In this document: positions 48,258-60,765 of the stretch, piece after piece
Layout: each line of letters begins with the position of its first letter
How positions within the stretch are numbered: the first letter of the stretch is position 1
Source of the DNA: Eucalyptus grandis
Lineage: Eukaryota; Streptophyta; Magnoliopsida; Myrtales; Myrtaceae
Assembly: GCF_016545825.1 (NCBI RefSeq)
Contig: NC_052614.1
Span: 56,923,864-56,987,863 of the forward strand
DNA length: 64,000 nt
Direction of reading: 5' to 3'
Program-made: the position numbers and the translations under genes
Notes under the pieces: model-generated
Seen by the model: the letters and a program-made list of their open reading frames with translations, nothing else
What the model was told of the DNA's origin: nothing
Database searches by the model: none

Positions 48258-48489
48258 GAAGGTGAGTTCGCAGAGGTTGCATTCAAAGATAAACCTAATA
48301 CCTAAATTTTGTCTATACATATGCAATAGATTATATGATATTTAGGACCTAGTGTCCTATGCAGAAAATGAGCAATATAACATTGCGTATACTAAGACAG
48401 ATAAGAAGATACCTGTAGTTACTTACTAGGAGTGAGTGAGATAGGGTGTGAACCCTGAGTTTTGGTAAGTATCAAGGCGTCATCTTACC

Positions 48490-49170
48490 TGTTGCATGAG
48501 GAGAGTGCTTCTCCAGGACCCGAACCATTCTTCGGTCGCCTATTGGAGCAATAAGTGGTTTGTCTAGGACCCGAACCTTTCTTCGATCGCCTTGACGGAG
48601 AATTGCTTTTCCAGGACCCGAACCTTTCTTCGGTCGCCTATTAGAGCAATAAGTTGGTTTGTCTAGGACCCGAACCTTTCTTCGGTCACCTTGACGGGGA
48701 ATTGCTTTTCCAGGGACCCGAACCTTTCTTCGGTCGCTGTTAGAGCAATAAGTTGATTTGTCTAGGACCCGAACTTTTCTTCGGTCGCCTTGACGGGAGA
48801 TTGCTTTTTCAGGACCCGAACCTTTCTTCGGTCACCTGTTAAAGCAATAAGTTGTTTATCTAGGACCCGAACCTTTCTTCGGCCGCCTTGATGGGGAATT
48901 GCCTTCCTAGGACCTGAACCTTTCTTCGGTCGCCTTGACGGGGAATTGCTTTTCCAGGACCCGAACCTTTCTTCAGTCACTTGTTAGAGCAATAAGTTGG
49001 TTTGTCTAGGACCCGAATTTTTCTTCGGTCGCCTTGACGGGAATTGCTTTTCCGACCCTCGAACCTTTCTTGGGTGTCGACTTCTAGAGCAATAAGTTGG
49101 TTTGTCTAGGACCCGAACCTTTCTTCGGGGCATCAATTGACGGGAGATGCGCCTAGTTGGAACCCGACCT
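48490..49170. repeat. Minisatellite 1 in the retrotransposon
   Basis: The phrase AGGACCCGAACCTTTCTTCGG recurs about a dozen times. Two spacers alternate, 'gagcaataagttggtttgtct' and 'ttgacggggaattgcttttcc', giving a composite unit near 100-110 bp. Confidence 0.92.
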
Positions 49171-49194
49171 TTCTCGGGAGGATGTGCTGACCTT

Positions 49195-49560
49195 TCTTTT
49201 GTTTGGAGATAGTACTTGGATGATCACAAGTACAAACTCTTGGGGAGGATATTTGGATGATCACAAGTATGGAAAGGGATCATAGGCATTGGAGGGTATC
49301 ATGATTACAAACTCTTGGGGATACTTGGATGATCACAAGCATCGAAGGGGTACCTAGATGATCATCGAGGACAAACTCTTTGGGGGATACCCGGATGATC
49401 ACCTCTTGGTATCGGAATGTCGAGGGTACGTGTGACGATCACTCTCACCTCTGGTACAAACTGACGTGCCAGGGATATTCGGATGATCACCTCCTGGTAT
49501 GGGGAATATCGAAGGGGTGCCTCGAATCATGAAGGTCTCAACCTCCGGTAATTGGGATAC
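49195..49560. repeat. Degenerate GGATGATCAC repeats
   Basis: 'tggatgatcacaagta' and 'caaactcttgggg' recur at irregular spacing of about 40-60 bp. This forms a transition between two minisatellites. Confidence 0.75.
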
Positions 49561-49679
49561 AGGATGATCACAAGTTATCGAAGGGGTCTCACCTCACAAG
49601 TACAAAATCTGAGGGAAGAATCAAAGGGCATCACCTCGAGATATTTGTGGAATAGATATCGAGGATGGGTCTCTCACCT

Positions 49680-50400
49680 CTGGTATAATATCGTGAAGGT
49701 CTCTCACCTCCTGGTAATGGGAATATCGAGGGTGTACCTGGGATATTCGTGAAGGTCTCTCACCTCCTGGTAATTGGAATATCGAGGGCGTACCTGAGAT
49801 ATTCGTGAAGGTCTCTCACCTCCTGGTAATTGGGAATATTGAGGGCGTGCCTCGCATATTCATGAAAGTCTCTCACCTCCTGGTAATTGGGAATATCGAG
49901 GGCGTGCCTCGCATATTCGTGAAGGTTTCTCACCTCCTGGTAACTGAGAATATCGAGGGCGTGCCTCGCATAATCATGAAGGTCTCTCACCTCCTGTAAT
50001 GGGGATATCGAGGACGTACCTGGGATATTCATGAAGGTCTCTCACCTCCTGGTAAATGGGAATATCGAGGATGTGCCCCGAATATTCGTGAAGGTCTCTC
50101 ACCTCCTGGTAAAGGGAATATCGAGGACGTACCTTGGATATTCATGAAGGTCTCTCACCTCCTGGTAATTGGGAATATTGAGGACGTGCCTCGCATATTC
50201 ATGAAAGTCTCTCACCTCCTGGTAGTTGGGAATATCGAGGACGTACCTTGGATATTCATGAAGGTCTCTCACCTCCTAGTAATTGGGAATATTGAGGACG
50301 TGCCTCGCATATTCATGAAGGTCTCTCACCTCCTGGTAATTGGGAATATTGAGGACGTGCCTCGCATATTCATGAAGGTCTCTCACCTCCTGGTAATATA
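49680..50400. repeat. Minisatellite 2, 57-bp unit, about 12 copies
   Basis: The unit GAAGGTCTCTCACCTCCTGG + TAATTGGGAATAT + GAGGACGTGCC + TCGCATATTCAT repeats with a 57-bp period. As 57 is 19 codons, both strands stay open and read as 19-residue protein repeats; I see no sign that these are genes. The 3' unit count and the GTGCCTCG/GTACCTGG variants suggest recent local expansion. Confidence 0.93.
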
Positions 50401-51110
50401 AACTTGAATGTAGCACGAGGCTTACCTGGATGGCCACAGGCACTTAAAAGGGGTGGAACACCTGGATAGCCACAGGTGTACAAAGTACTGGGATACTTGG
50501 ATGAACAAAAGTATTTAATGATACAACCTGGGACCACTCAGTTGGGTCCAAGTATCATGATGATAAGAGAGCATACCTGGGTAACCGCAAGTGCACAACG
50601 CAGTGGAGTACTTGAACAACTGTTATATTATTTGGGGACAACTCAAGCCAGTTGAGTGTCGTGAAAAGGGAGTACCTGAACGACGGTGGGTATTTGATGA
50701 TATGGGGATACCTAGACAGCAGTAGGTATTCCAAGAGATACTTGGTCAGTCGCAAGTATCAATACTCTGGAGACAACTCGAACAGGTCGAGTGTCAGGAA
50801 AAGGGAGTATCCGAACGGTGGCCGGTATTTAAAGACAAAGGATACCTAGACAGCAGTAGTAGGTATTCAACGATAAAGGATACTTGGTCGGAGTATCAAT
50901 ACTCTACAAGTATCAATACTGGGGAAAAGGACAACTCGAATAGGTCGAGTGTCGGAAAGAGGACAACTCGAATCCGGACGGTGGCCGCACTCAAAGACAA
51001 TGGGATGCTAAGACAGTTGCAAGCATCGAAACTCAAGGGACAATTCGAATAGGTCGAGTGTCAAGAAGAGAGTACCTAGACAGTGGTAGGTACTTTAAGA
51101 CAAATGGGGA
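50401..51110. repeat. Degenerate repeats with CTCGAATAGGTCGAGTGTC
   Basis: 'acaactcgaataggtcgagtgtc' and 'tacctagacagcagtaggtatt' alternate about every 100 bp between 50620 and 51100. They are related to minisatellite 1 in layout but differ in sequence. Confidence 0.8.
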
Positions 51111-53350
51111 CATGGATATGCTTACCTGGCAATATCTCTGATCTCTAAAAGTATGTCTGCTATTTGCACAATATGCACACATGATTGTATATGTAGTAAA
51201 TTCATGAGTTTAAATGGGATTCATGCATGACAATTTTGTCAGTTTTGGCATCATCCAAATTCCACTGGGGAAAATTTGAAAGACAACCTTCATTCCAAAT
51301 GTAGATGTCTTGAGCATGCCAAATGAGGGACTTTCGATCCAAAGGACTTTCCACTCTCTCTCATGGAAAAGGCTATCCCGACCATTGATGCAGGATTTAT
51401 AAGGACCGCACTTCTCACTTTGTCATCATGTCAACGGGGTCAGTATTCTCGTAAGTGGTACGACTTTACCAATGTGAGAGGTCTTTGTTGAAATTGTGAT
51501 GAAGACTTAGTCAATGCTCATCAAATGGGACCATCGAGGTCAAGGCTCATGAACGAAGTGCCGCACGATCATCTCCGGGTTTGCAAGTCGAGAATCCTGC
51601 GAAAAGAGATAGAGTAATCTTGCTCGTACTTCTTCGAGCGATGCTTATGCACATATGAAATCCTACATTAATTGAAGTGCCCCTAGTCTGAAGAGACTTT
51701 TACAATGGGATGCAATGTAGACTTGATTCATGTGTAAAAGGTGAGAGCTGGTGATTGTCTTGGCATTTGTCACCGTCTTTCTTCTCACTTTGTCAAATGG
51801 AGGTTCTATGGACCACAACAGCAACATTTTCTTGGTTGCATTTTTGATTGGGGACATTGGCCTTGCTTTTACCGGCACACTACTTTTTCATGCCCCTTAT
51901 TTTTATTCCAGTTTTTTCATTTATGGGCATTGACCTTGCTTTTACCAGGTACACTGCTTTTTTATGCCCATGTTTTTTCATTCTTGTTGCTTGAGAGTTG
52001 ATCTTGACAAGTTCAAGCAAATGCCTTTGTTAGACTATTGAGTCTTCATTTTTTTGCCGGCACTTCTGATTATGCTGCTCAAATGGCAGTAGCTTCTGCT
52101 TTGCCTCCACGTGAGGGTGAATTTACAGATTCAATTGGGTTGTACAATGAATACAAGTGCATAGAGAAAGAATTGCTCTTCGTCATTCTAGGGCACTTAA
52201 ATTAACGTGAGTGTTCATATGCAATAAGAACACCCGAAGATTGATGCAAGTGCGAGCAAGAAAATTTCTATTTCTCTTCTCACCTTGTGATGCTGACTTG
52301 CCTCCGATCTTGCCCCAATGTGGGGTGGTTCTTGATGGGGTATGGGAGAAACTTCACCAGTGTAAGGAGCTCAAAGGGGTGAGCAATGAAATGCCTCTCA
52401 CTGTTTTGGTTATCGTACCATTCGCGAGAGAACTCTTTACCCTGCAGTCATGGAATCTTCTGCACTCATCTCACAAGTGTATAGATGGGAGGATTGTGTG
52501 TAGGATATGGCTTGCCTTTTATCATCCTGACGCGCCTCATCCAGCATGCTCAATCAATCTTGTATTCTTCACTTAGCTGTCTATTCTAATAATCCTCAGT
52601 GGAATCAGTGACTTAGACAAGCATAAAATCATCATGCAGAAATTCATCCGGAAGTGACATGCAACATTTTGAATATGATGGAGTTTGAACTCTTCAAAAC
52701 AAGTGAATGGTTTTGACTCAAAAAAGACCCTATTGACAACTTTAGGAATTAACATAATGGTGTTTCCAAATATGTTAAATTTTGAACATCAAAAGGGTTA
52801 TTCGCAAATGGGTGTCGATAGTTGTCCCTATTGATTAGGGATATGACACATGAATGATCGGTCGGGGGGTTGGGAATCGATCGGGCATCTCTGCTTTTGC
52901 CCCCGCGAAAGAGAAGATGTACAAGTAGATCAATTAGTCTGGCCAAAATCAAATGTGAGTTGAGGCTTGAAGATTTTCTATCATTTGCTTTGGCGATTAC
53001 TCGGATGCCATTTCGCTTAGGAGAGTTTGTCATGCCTCTCATTGATTTATTATCTTTGTTTTTGATAGTCGAGATAATCCCGCAACAAACAAGACATTCT
53101 TCTCATTGATTCGTTATCCTTGCTTTTGATAGTCAGGTGATCCTGCAACAAACAAGAGGGAATGTGTTAGTCATGAACTCTTTCAAGAGTCGAATAACTG
53201 GAAGCGATACAACTTTACCCTTCACTAGTTTGCAGATGATTGGATGGACCTGAAGTGAGGTGGGGACACAAAGTCCTATGTCCCTTGCTTTGTTAGGTCA
53301 CCTGTTCTCTCGTAATTTTGCAAGTGCAAGAGAAGCAAAAAAAAATTATT
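51111..53350. other. Non-coding interior of the 13-kb element
   Basis: ORFs reach 121 codons (52211-52576, plus) but none shows a known domain, and no pol motif was found on either strand. A short duplication ('accttgcttttacc.ggcacactgctttt') lies at about 51860-51970. Confidence 0.55.
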
Positions 53351-53370
53351 ATTTTTTTTTTACCAAGTGG

Positions 53371-53456
53371 CTAAGCTGCCGCGTCGGGGATTCGAACCCC
53401 GACTTCGGACCTTTTGCTTCTTCCCGAGATACCACTCGGCTAGAGGCGCCAATGGT
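53371..53456 (-). repeat. tRNA-derived SINE-like insert or tRNA relic
   Basis: On the complement an RNA polymerase III A box, TAGCCGAGTGG (53432-53442), precedes a perfect B box, GGTTCGAATCC (53388-53398), inside a hairpin GTCGGGG...CCCCGAC like a T arm. The D-arm part resembles tRNA-Ser/Leu. The acceptor ends do not pair and no anticodon arm is clear, so it is not a working tRNA. A T/A-rich stretch follows downstream on that strand, as at a SINE tail. Target duplications were not identified. Confidence 0.55.
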
Positions 53457-54823
53457 GTCCATAGGGCACTTCTTTTTTATTTAACCAAACCAGCTCTGGA
53501 CGACACGTCCTTTCATACCAAGTTAGGTAAATCGATATGGACATTTGATTTGTCCAAATTAACTATTAAGCTTGCTTCTTGAATCCTATGCTTCCTGTCA
53601 ATAGAAGAAAATATGTCAAAAGTGAGTTCAGATCCTGGGAGTATTGGAAACGATACCAAATTACTCTTCTCCAAAGTTTGTATTTGCTGACTCCTAGGGA
53701 TATTTGAATATCAATGACAGCCTTTTCATCTTGGCATAGTTTGACATTTCTTTCGATTGGCCTTCCTCACTTGTGACCATGTATGCATGATTGCTGGTTG
53801 TTGATTCATCTTCAACGCCTTCCTTCTGGAATTTTCTTATGTCTTTAACTATAGCATCATTGGGCAAAAGTCATGTACCTCAAGCTTCTATGGAATCTGA
53901 GATCAAAACCTCAAATTCTTTCGATGGCAATTACTCCTCGGAAGAATCGCGTCCGGAGTGAAGTTTCTAGATTCCAACATCATTTTGAATAGGGTGGGGC
54001 TATAGATCGCTTTGACTGTCTAGATTTTCTCCTGTTGACAATAAATCACTTTAAAGGAAGAGAAAAATCCTTCTTTGTGCTTCTTGGGCTCGTTGAAGTT
54101 GGAAGTCCTTGACAAAACCACAAACATGTGGACAAAGGATCTCGCTTGTGAGCTATCATGCTATGCATGCTTCAAGTTTGATAATATGCAACCGTGCCCA
54201 CTACATCCCATCCTTTGTTTCCTAGATGGAAGAGAGAGGATGTCATTTTCGAAATTATGTTCGGGAATAGACTTACCATTTTTGAAACGTGATGCTTCTT
54301 TCTGTTTGCCCCGGCTTTCTTAAAAGGTGTTCTCGAGTTTGGTCTGTTCACCGATGTGGTAGTTTCAAATGCCCCTGCCACACTAAATCAAAAGGGGATG
54401 CTATGAAGTGAGAAAGTTAAAGAGACAAACATGCTCAAATTCATCATCTTATTTTGACAAAAGCTTTTGGTGATGAAATATTTTTCATTTTCAAAATATA
54501 TTTTTTTTGGGGAGAAAAAAAAAAAAAGCATAAGGAAGCCCGGCCCTCAGTATTTCTCCTTGGATGATGTTTTCTTTTCATGGTTGGATAGCATCACCGG
54601 GCTGGTTTGGAGTACCGCCTCATGCTCTCAAAATATTTTCAACTTTATTTACTAGATGGATTTACATTTTGGAAAAGTGTTTTCAAAAGTTAGTTCCTCA
54701 AGCGGAACCGATGTTGAAAATAAAAACAAGCCAGACTTAAGAAAGAGGTACAAGTTCCCACGTAGGGGAATACGAAAGAAATTAAAAAGGGTTCTACTTG
54801 AGCGGGCCTGCACCCATTTCCCC
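53457..54823. other. Non-coding interior of the 13-kb element, second part
   Basis: No recognised ORF. On the minus strand it directly follows the gag end, where protease and RT would be expected in an autonomous element; neither is readable. Confidence 0.55.
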
Positions 54824-56319
54824 TTACGATCCTTCATTGATGGTGTCCATGAAAAGGTCTCCAAACATGGTGGTCATGTCATCTGGCCCTTCTTTCTCTT
54901 TTGCTAAGGGTGGCACTTCATTGCCTGAATAATACCCGGCCTTCACCAGCCCTTGATGAATGTCAGCAGTATGCGCTTCGACATTTCTGCTCTGACTGTC
55001 TTCAAAACTGAATACCGCATTTACTTTGTCGGTGTCATCAGGGAGCGAATTGCTCTGGAATGAGAAAGCTTTAGTGTCTAACGGGTTACGGGATTCGACT
55101 CTTGAGGGCGAAACACTCATCAGTCGAATGCCCCACTTCTTCCATGTGATAGTCGCATATCTTTGACGGGTCATAGTTGGAAAAACTTTCAGCGTTGGGT
55201 CGCTTTGGCTCAATTGAAAGGAGGTTCTTCTTCCGGAGGATTGCCAGTACTTGTGACGGAGATCCAAGAAGAGGAGTAAATTGTCTCTTGTTCTTTGTAA
55301 TCTTGGGATGGGCGACGGCTGGTGGTCTGTTGTTGTCTTGCACTTGTCTGAATTGTTGGAGAATGATTGTAGGTCGCATTGACATCTACCAAGGGTTCTT
55401 TATCTTTCTTCATGCTGAACCTGCCCGTGGATGTAGGTTCAGTGAACCAACCATCCCTCAACCCTATCTCGATTTGCTCCCCTACTGGAATGAGTTGATT
55501 AAATGATTCGGTGATTGTGGTTACCATTCGATTGCGGTACTCGTAAGGGAGGGTTTTGATAAACATCTTTCTCAGCTCAAAATCGGTTGGTTCAGGACTG
55601 ATTTGGGCTGCCAGATTTCTCCATCGGATAGTATATTCTTTGAACGATTCATGCTTTTTCTTTTCGGTTCGCTCAAGGTCCTCACGAAGAAGGGGTAATA
55701 TCCATTATGAACTTATACTTTGCTTGAGGAATGCCTCACTCACTTCGCTCCATGTTTCGAGGAGATTCATGTTCTTTGTAATGTACCACCTCAGGGTAGG
55801 GCCTATTAGACTTGATTGGAACAACTGGATCATTAATGGTGCATTATTAACGTATTGGGTCATTCGAACCAAGTACATTTGCAAATGACCCCTAGGGCAA
55901 GTCGTGCCATCATACTTCTCAAACTCGGGCATTTTGAATTTTTCCGGCATTTTGACATTGTAATAAATGGAGAGGTCCGTCAAAGTAGGATCTTGGAGGC
56001 CTTGCAATTGTTTCAACTTCTCCTCAAGCTTTTCGAGGCGTTTGTCATGCTCAGTTTTAGACAAACTGTCTGGCCTAGCTTTCTCGATCATGGTTATGTG
56101 CAGATTATCCTTCAATTCGGGCATGTTATCTTCGATATCTCCACCTTGATCACCCCTAGTAGATGATTGTGGCAACAATACCTCGATTGAGGCCGGGGCG
56201 AGAGTGAGTTTGCCTTGGATGGAGTCTCTCTGCTTTGAAAGTTGTTGAAGCACATTAAAGACTTGCTTCATTTCACTTTCCATGACCGCAATACGGCTTG
56301 GTACATTTTCTTCAGCCAT
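54824..56319 (-). pseudogene. gag of the 13-kb element (Tat/Ogre-like)
   Basis: It starts MAEENVPSRIAVMESEMKQV with a coiled-coil-like region (KRLEKLEEKLKQLQGL). Next come the gag core phrases KMPEFEKYDGTTCPRGHLQM and TLRWYITKN. After one TAA (55705-55707) it continues in the same frame with HESFKEYTIRWRNLAAQ and TLPYEYRNRM. Later frameshifts separate a C-terminal part with DPSKICDYHMEEVGHSTDEC, a zinc-knuckle-like remnant of this gag family, and a final piece ending MDTINEGS. Gag forms the virus-like particle. A close relative with an intact frame may have moved this element. Confidence 0.85.
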
Positions 56320-57270
56320 TCTTGCTCTTGCTTTTGAACGAGTCTGGATCGGCGAATGTTGACGTTCCGTGATTACCTAGTCATGAGTAAACAAGCGTGT
56401 GTGAATACAAGGCGTAAATAGGGAGTCAATCCATGATGACAACCTAATTCTACTATTTTTGTTTATTCATGAAAAGGTAGAGATTCCCTAAACATAGATT
56501 GAAAAGGGCACGTGGCATGTTAACATGAGCTAAAAAGATATTCAATTTGAAAGGCAACAAAGCATGAGTTGCAACAAATTTTGAAAAATGTTCCTATCCC
56601 TTTTTTTTTTTTAGGCAAATGAAAATTCTTGCGGAAAAGAATTTTGTAACATGCTTGAGAATAAAAACATCAATTGAAAATAATTTTTTTAGCAAAAGTT
56701 TTTTTTTTTTTTTTTTTGTTTTGTTTAAAACTTTATAACAATTACTTTCAAATTTAAATGGCCGTGATATTAAATCCTAGACTAATCATGGACCACTCAA
56801 TATATACGGGAAGGTAAGTAAATTACACAAAATAAAAACTTACTTCACATGAGAAAATTGATGGCAATCACATAGACATGCGCATGATATGTGCGGCTCG
56901 ATTTCTAACTCAGAAGGTTTGATGAAATTAAAAGAGTATTCGCCCGTCGCAGTCTTGCGTTAGCAGCATACCCCCTTAACCTCGACTAAGAAATTCGGGG
57001 AAAAGAAAGGCAACCTCTACATCGTAGTCTCGCGTTCGAGGTCGTATCTTTCTTAACACCATCCTAAAATCCTATGGCGGCCCAGGTCCGGCGGCCGGGT
57101 TGTGTGTGCCATGTGTAGTGCTAAAACATTTAAGGATGCACAGCAGTTTATAATCACAAAACAATTTATTTTAACAGAATAAAAAAACTTTAAGCTATTA
57201 CCCTGCACAAAAGAAAAAAATCAAGTTAGCAAAGTATTTAAACAAAGATAAAATGGCCTAAGTCCTCAAA

Positions 57271-57288
57271 GTCCCCGCGAGTCACCAA
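57271..57288 (-). other. Primer-binding site of the 13-kb element
   Basis: The complement reads TTGGTGACTCGCGGGGAC immediately inside the right LTR. It is not the initiator-Met type; it resembles the TGGCGACTC... sites of Ogre-like elements. Confidence 0.65.
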
Positions 57289-57290
57289 GC

Positions 57291-59318
57291 TGTCGCGACC
57301 TCTCTTTTTTTTCGGCGCCCGCAATCGGGTACGAGCGCCTAAGGAGGCTAATGGCTCGGCTGAAATTAGTTAAGCCCGGACTCTCCCAAGTCCACCAATT
57401 CACGACTTAATAGTCCAAGTTTTTAACCTGTAAATCAATTTTAAAATGGAGTCGCCACTAATCGATTTGGGGTGGGTTGATTAGAAACCCAAGCGAAATA
57501 TCGGGAGAAATACTCTCTGCGTAACCGAGAGAAATTAGGATCGGGGACTTGATTACACTAGTTAATCACTAATGCCCTTTCGGTACCTAATCTTGTTTAA
57601 ACCTAAAGCTTTTTGGATTTTTGAGGGATTTTCCATGCATTTTGGTAGGAAAAACATTTTTTAGTCTTTTTCTAATTTTTTGGACATAAAATGCATTTTT
57701 TGGATTTTTTTTTTTGGATCTTTTTCTGAAAATATAAATCATTTTTTTTGGCTTTTTCTGACTTTTTAGGCTTTTTTTTTCTGGAAAATATGGATATTTT
57801 CGATTTTTTTTTTTTTTGGAAAATAAAATATTTTTTTTATTAAAATATTATTTTAGATTAAAATAATAAAAGCGAACCGGGTCGGATCCGCGGGTTGGGT
57901 CCGACCGGCCAACGACCCAAACGCAGACGGGCCCGCGTTGCGGGCCCGACTCGGATTTTTCTTGTCTTTTTTCTTTTAAATGTAAAACCTAAAAGCCCAA
58001 ACCCACTTTGACACTTTAAAAGAAACTCAGCCCAAAGACTACCCGGCCCACGCGCACAACCCGGCCCCAGCGGAACCCTCCCCGGTTCAAACCCATGCCC
58101 GACCCACTCTCGACCCGGTTCCACGACCCGCTCCGGCTCGCAACCCGGTTCCTTCGAACCCTACCCGACCGGATCCGGCACACGACCCGACTTGCAGCCG
58201 CCCCCGGAGCGCAAACCCTACCCGATTTTCCGGGTCCGGATCCGCTTCGCGACCCGGAAAATCGCAAACCGTAGGGTTTGCGAATCCGCGGCGCCGGGGA
58301 GGAGACCGAAGCGATACGACGGCGACCATGGCCACGGCGGTGACGGCGACGATGATGGGAACCACCACGACGGCGACGCCGATAGAATGAGGTTGCGATG
58401 GGCGGCGACGGCGACGGCTTTTACCTTTTCTTGAACGGAGGCGATGACGGCGACGACAGGAGCAGATCTACGACAGTGGCGGCCACGGCGAGGGCAGACT
58501 GATGGCGATGACCGCGGCGGACGACGACGGCGTCAGTGGGTCCTGGACGGTCAGATCCGACTAGATCCGGCGCCGAGTTATCTTCTCTCTCCCTCGGGCT
58601 CGCCCTTCGAGCTCCCCGAAGTCTCTCGGGGACCCCTCCGAGCTCACCACGCCACGGCCGGCCGGAACTCGAGCTCCCCGAAGTCTCTCAGGGGACCCCA
58701 AGCCTCGGCTGGCCTCTCTCTCTCTACCTCTGCCTTCGGATCTGGGCTTGCTCGTCCTCGGCTCCCCTTCTGAAGTCTCTCAGCAGGAAGCTCGAAGCTT
58801 TGCAGCCTTCGATCGTTCTCGGCGTGCCCTTTGCCGTCGTCGGGGAAGCTCTATTTATAGGCGAGGAGGCGGCCGGTCGATGGAGCTTCGACCGCCGGTC
58901 TTCGCACGCGGAACGGCCTCCGCCGGCCGAACCGGCGTCCCATCCGAGCTCCTCCAACAAGGCGTGCTCGGCATTGAAGGAAGCTGATGATGGCGCTTGA
59001 GATCTGTCTCTTCCGGCCGACGTCGGCCTACACTCCTCGGCCGTAGGTTGTCTTCGCGCGCGTGAGTTGCAGAGGCGGAGGGGAAGAAGAGGGAAGAAGG
59101 AAGAAGAAGAAGAGAGAGGGGGCCGGGCTGGAGGAGAAGGAGGCTGGGCTTGGGCCAGCGAAAAGGAGAGAAAAAGGAGGGGCTAGGCCGGCTACCAATT
59201 TTTGTTTTCTTTTGTTTTTATTGATTTTTTTGTTGTTTTTGTTATTTATTATTTATTATCTAAAAAATAAAAGAAATTAAGACCTAATTAAACCTAATCA
59301 AAATTTTAGGTGTCAACA
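57291..59318 (-). repeat. 5' LTR (right) of the 13-kb element
   Basis: 2,028 bp, matching 46236-48244 end to end. It contains the same GC-rich half with ORFs that shift frame between the two LTR copies, which argues against coding. Confidence 0.93.
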
Positions 59319-59323
59319 CCCGA

Positions 59324-60765
59324 TAACAGACATCATGTTAATCACTTCCGAAAATACAAAGAAATGTGCCTATTCAAACATATTACTTCAAAAAAGGTGT
59401 CTAGATCTAAATAATTTAAAAAGATGTTTGCCTAAACTACTTCTAGAAATGTGAAGGATGTTTCTGTACAAATGTATCGTTTCTAAGAGAGGTGTCCACT
59501 CTTGCAACTAATAAGAACATATTATTTAAAAGAAACATATCATCTAAACAATTTCAAAGAAACATGTTTTGTCATGTAATAATAATAGGAAAGACACCAT
59601 GATTGTCGGAGCTATTTGTCTTAGACCCGAGGACCAAGAAATTTGAGAGTAGCATAACAAATTTTCTGTTTTAGGAAACATATATAAGCTAAACTACTAT
59701 TTCATTCGAAGAGATACACCTATTTACAGCTTAAACATATTATTTTGAAATGAGATGTTAGTCCGATGAATAAACGATTCAAAACATGCGTATAATTTCA
59801 ATCAAATAAACTCCAATCAATCATGTTATTTCTCCGTAGGAGTTTTCAAAGTTTAGGGTTATTTCTTTTCCCTTTAATTGAAAATACAAATTCAGATGCC
59901 AAAATTTTGCATTTTGTTAATAATCAATTTATTTTCCGTATATAGGGAAAAACGCTTTTGAGCCTCCTTTTGACAAAAAAAAAAAAAGAATAGGAAAAAA
60001 CACGATAGACCGTTAACATAGAATAATATAATAAGCTAGGATTTTGTCCTGAAATCGAAGATTGATTTGGGTCAAATCTGTCATAAAAAAACATAGAGAC
60101 CAATATCGAATAGTACGATAGTACAGGTACAGGACCATTTTGTAATTTGGTCAAATTATCCATTAGCGTTGAAGCCCATTTTCTAAACTCCAAAATTACA
60201 TCAGCAAAACCACGTTCAAAGAATAACGTAATCCTCTACCATGGGCAAGTGGAAAGATACAAAAAAATCATGATAAAGAGACTCCATAAAAAATGTACCA
60301 TAATATATACAAAAAAGAGGAGATTTGTGTTTTTTTTTTTTGTACTGTCTCGAAGAGAAGCATATGTTCGTGGAAATATTCATTGTGTTAGAATAAGTAA
60401 TACTATATGTTGCAAAGAAGAATTTCATACAAATGAATGAAAGACGTAAAAAAGATTCATTGTTAAGGACATTTGCTTGCACTCTAAATTTTCCTTTGCA
60501 CGTGCTTTAACCTTCTTCTTTTATTCTTCTGCACATGATCACGTTCACCTTTGCTCTGCCCCATGATAAGGAAGAATCATCCAGCAAAGCGAGTCAGAAA
60601 AGCTCGATGAAGAACGCCAATTTTAAACCCACTCGAGAGTACGAAAGTCTGCAAAAACTGGCTGGCATTTTGTCACGTTAGAGGCAGATTAATTAATGAA
60701 CAGGTAAAATCCAGCTATGCTTTCTCTTCATCCCAAGCGCGCTTCACCCGAAGTCCAAAACAGAA
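59324..60765. repeat. Segmental duplication, copy B (right part) / D2
   Basis: It continues the copy B sequence interrupted at 46235 and runs parallel to D1 (41365-42460), up to 'gaggcagatt.a.ttaat' and 'aggtaaaatcc.gctatg.tttctcttcatccca'. No coding sequence recognised. Confidence 0.75.

Larger units (their letters stand above)
46236..59318 (-). mobile_element. Complete 13.1-kb gag-only LTR retrotransposon
   Basis: Two LTRs (46236-48244 and 57291-59318) flank 9 kb of interior, and CCCGA is duplicated on both sides (46231-46235 and 59319-59323). On the minus strand the order is 5' LTR, primer-binding site, gag, long non-coding part with minisatellites, polypurine tract, 3' LTR. The gag belongs to the Tat/Ogre-like Ty3/gypsy group. 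I could not find protease, RT, RNase H or integrase motifs anywhere in 48245-54820, so it depends on a partner element (TR-GAG type). The host sequence on both sides joins to match copies A and D1. Confidence 0.9.

Noticed and set aside
49680..50400. Regular repeats resembling a CRISPR array
   Set aside because: Units are contiguous 57-bp copies without unique spacers and lie in a plant retrotransposon.
52211..52576. 121-codon ORF in the 13-kb element as an accessory gene
   Set aside because: No recognisable domain, antisense to gag, in sequence with no other sign of coding.
53371..53456. Functional tRNA-Leu or tRNA-Ser gene
   Set aside because: The acceptor stem does not pair and no anticodon arm can be drawn.
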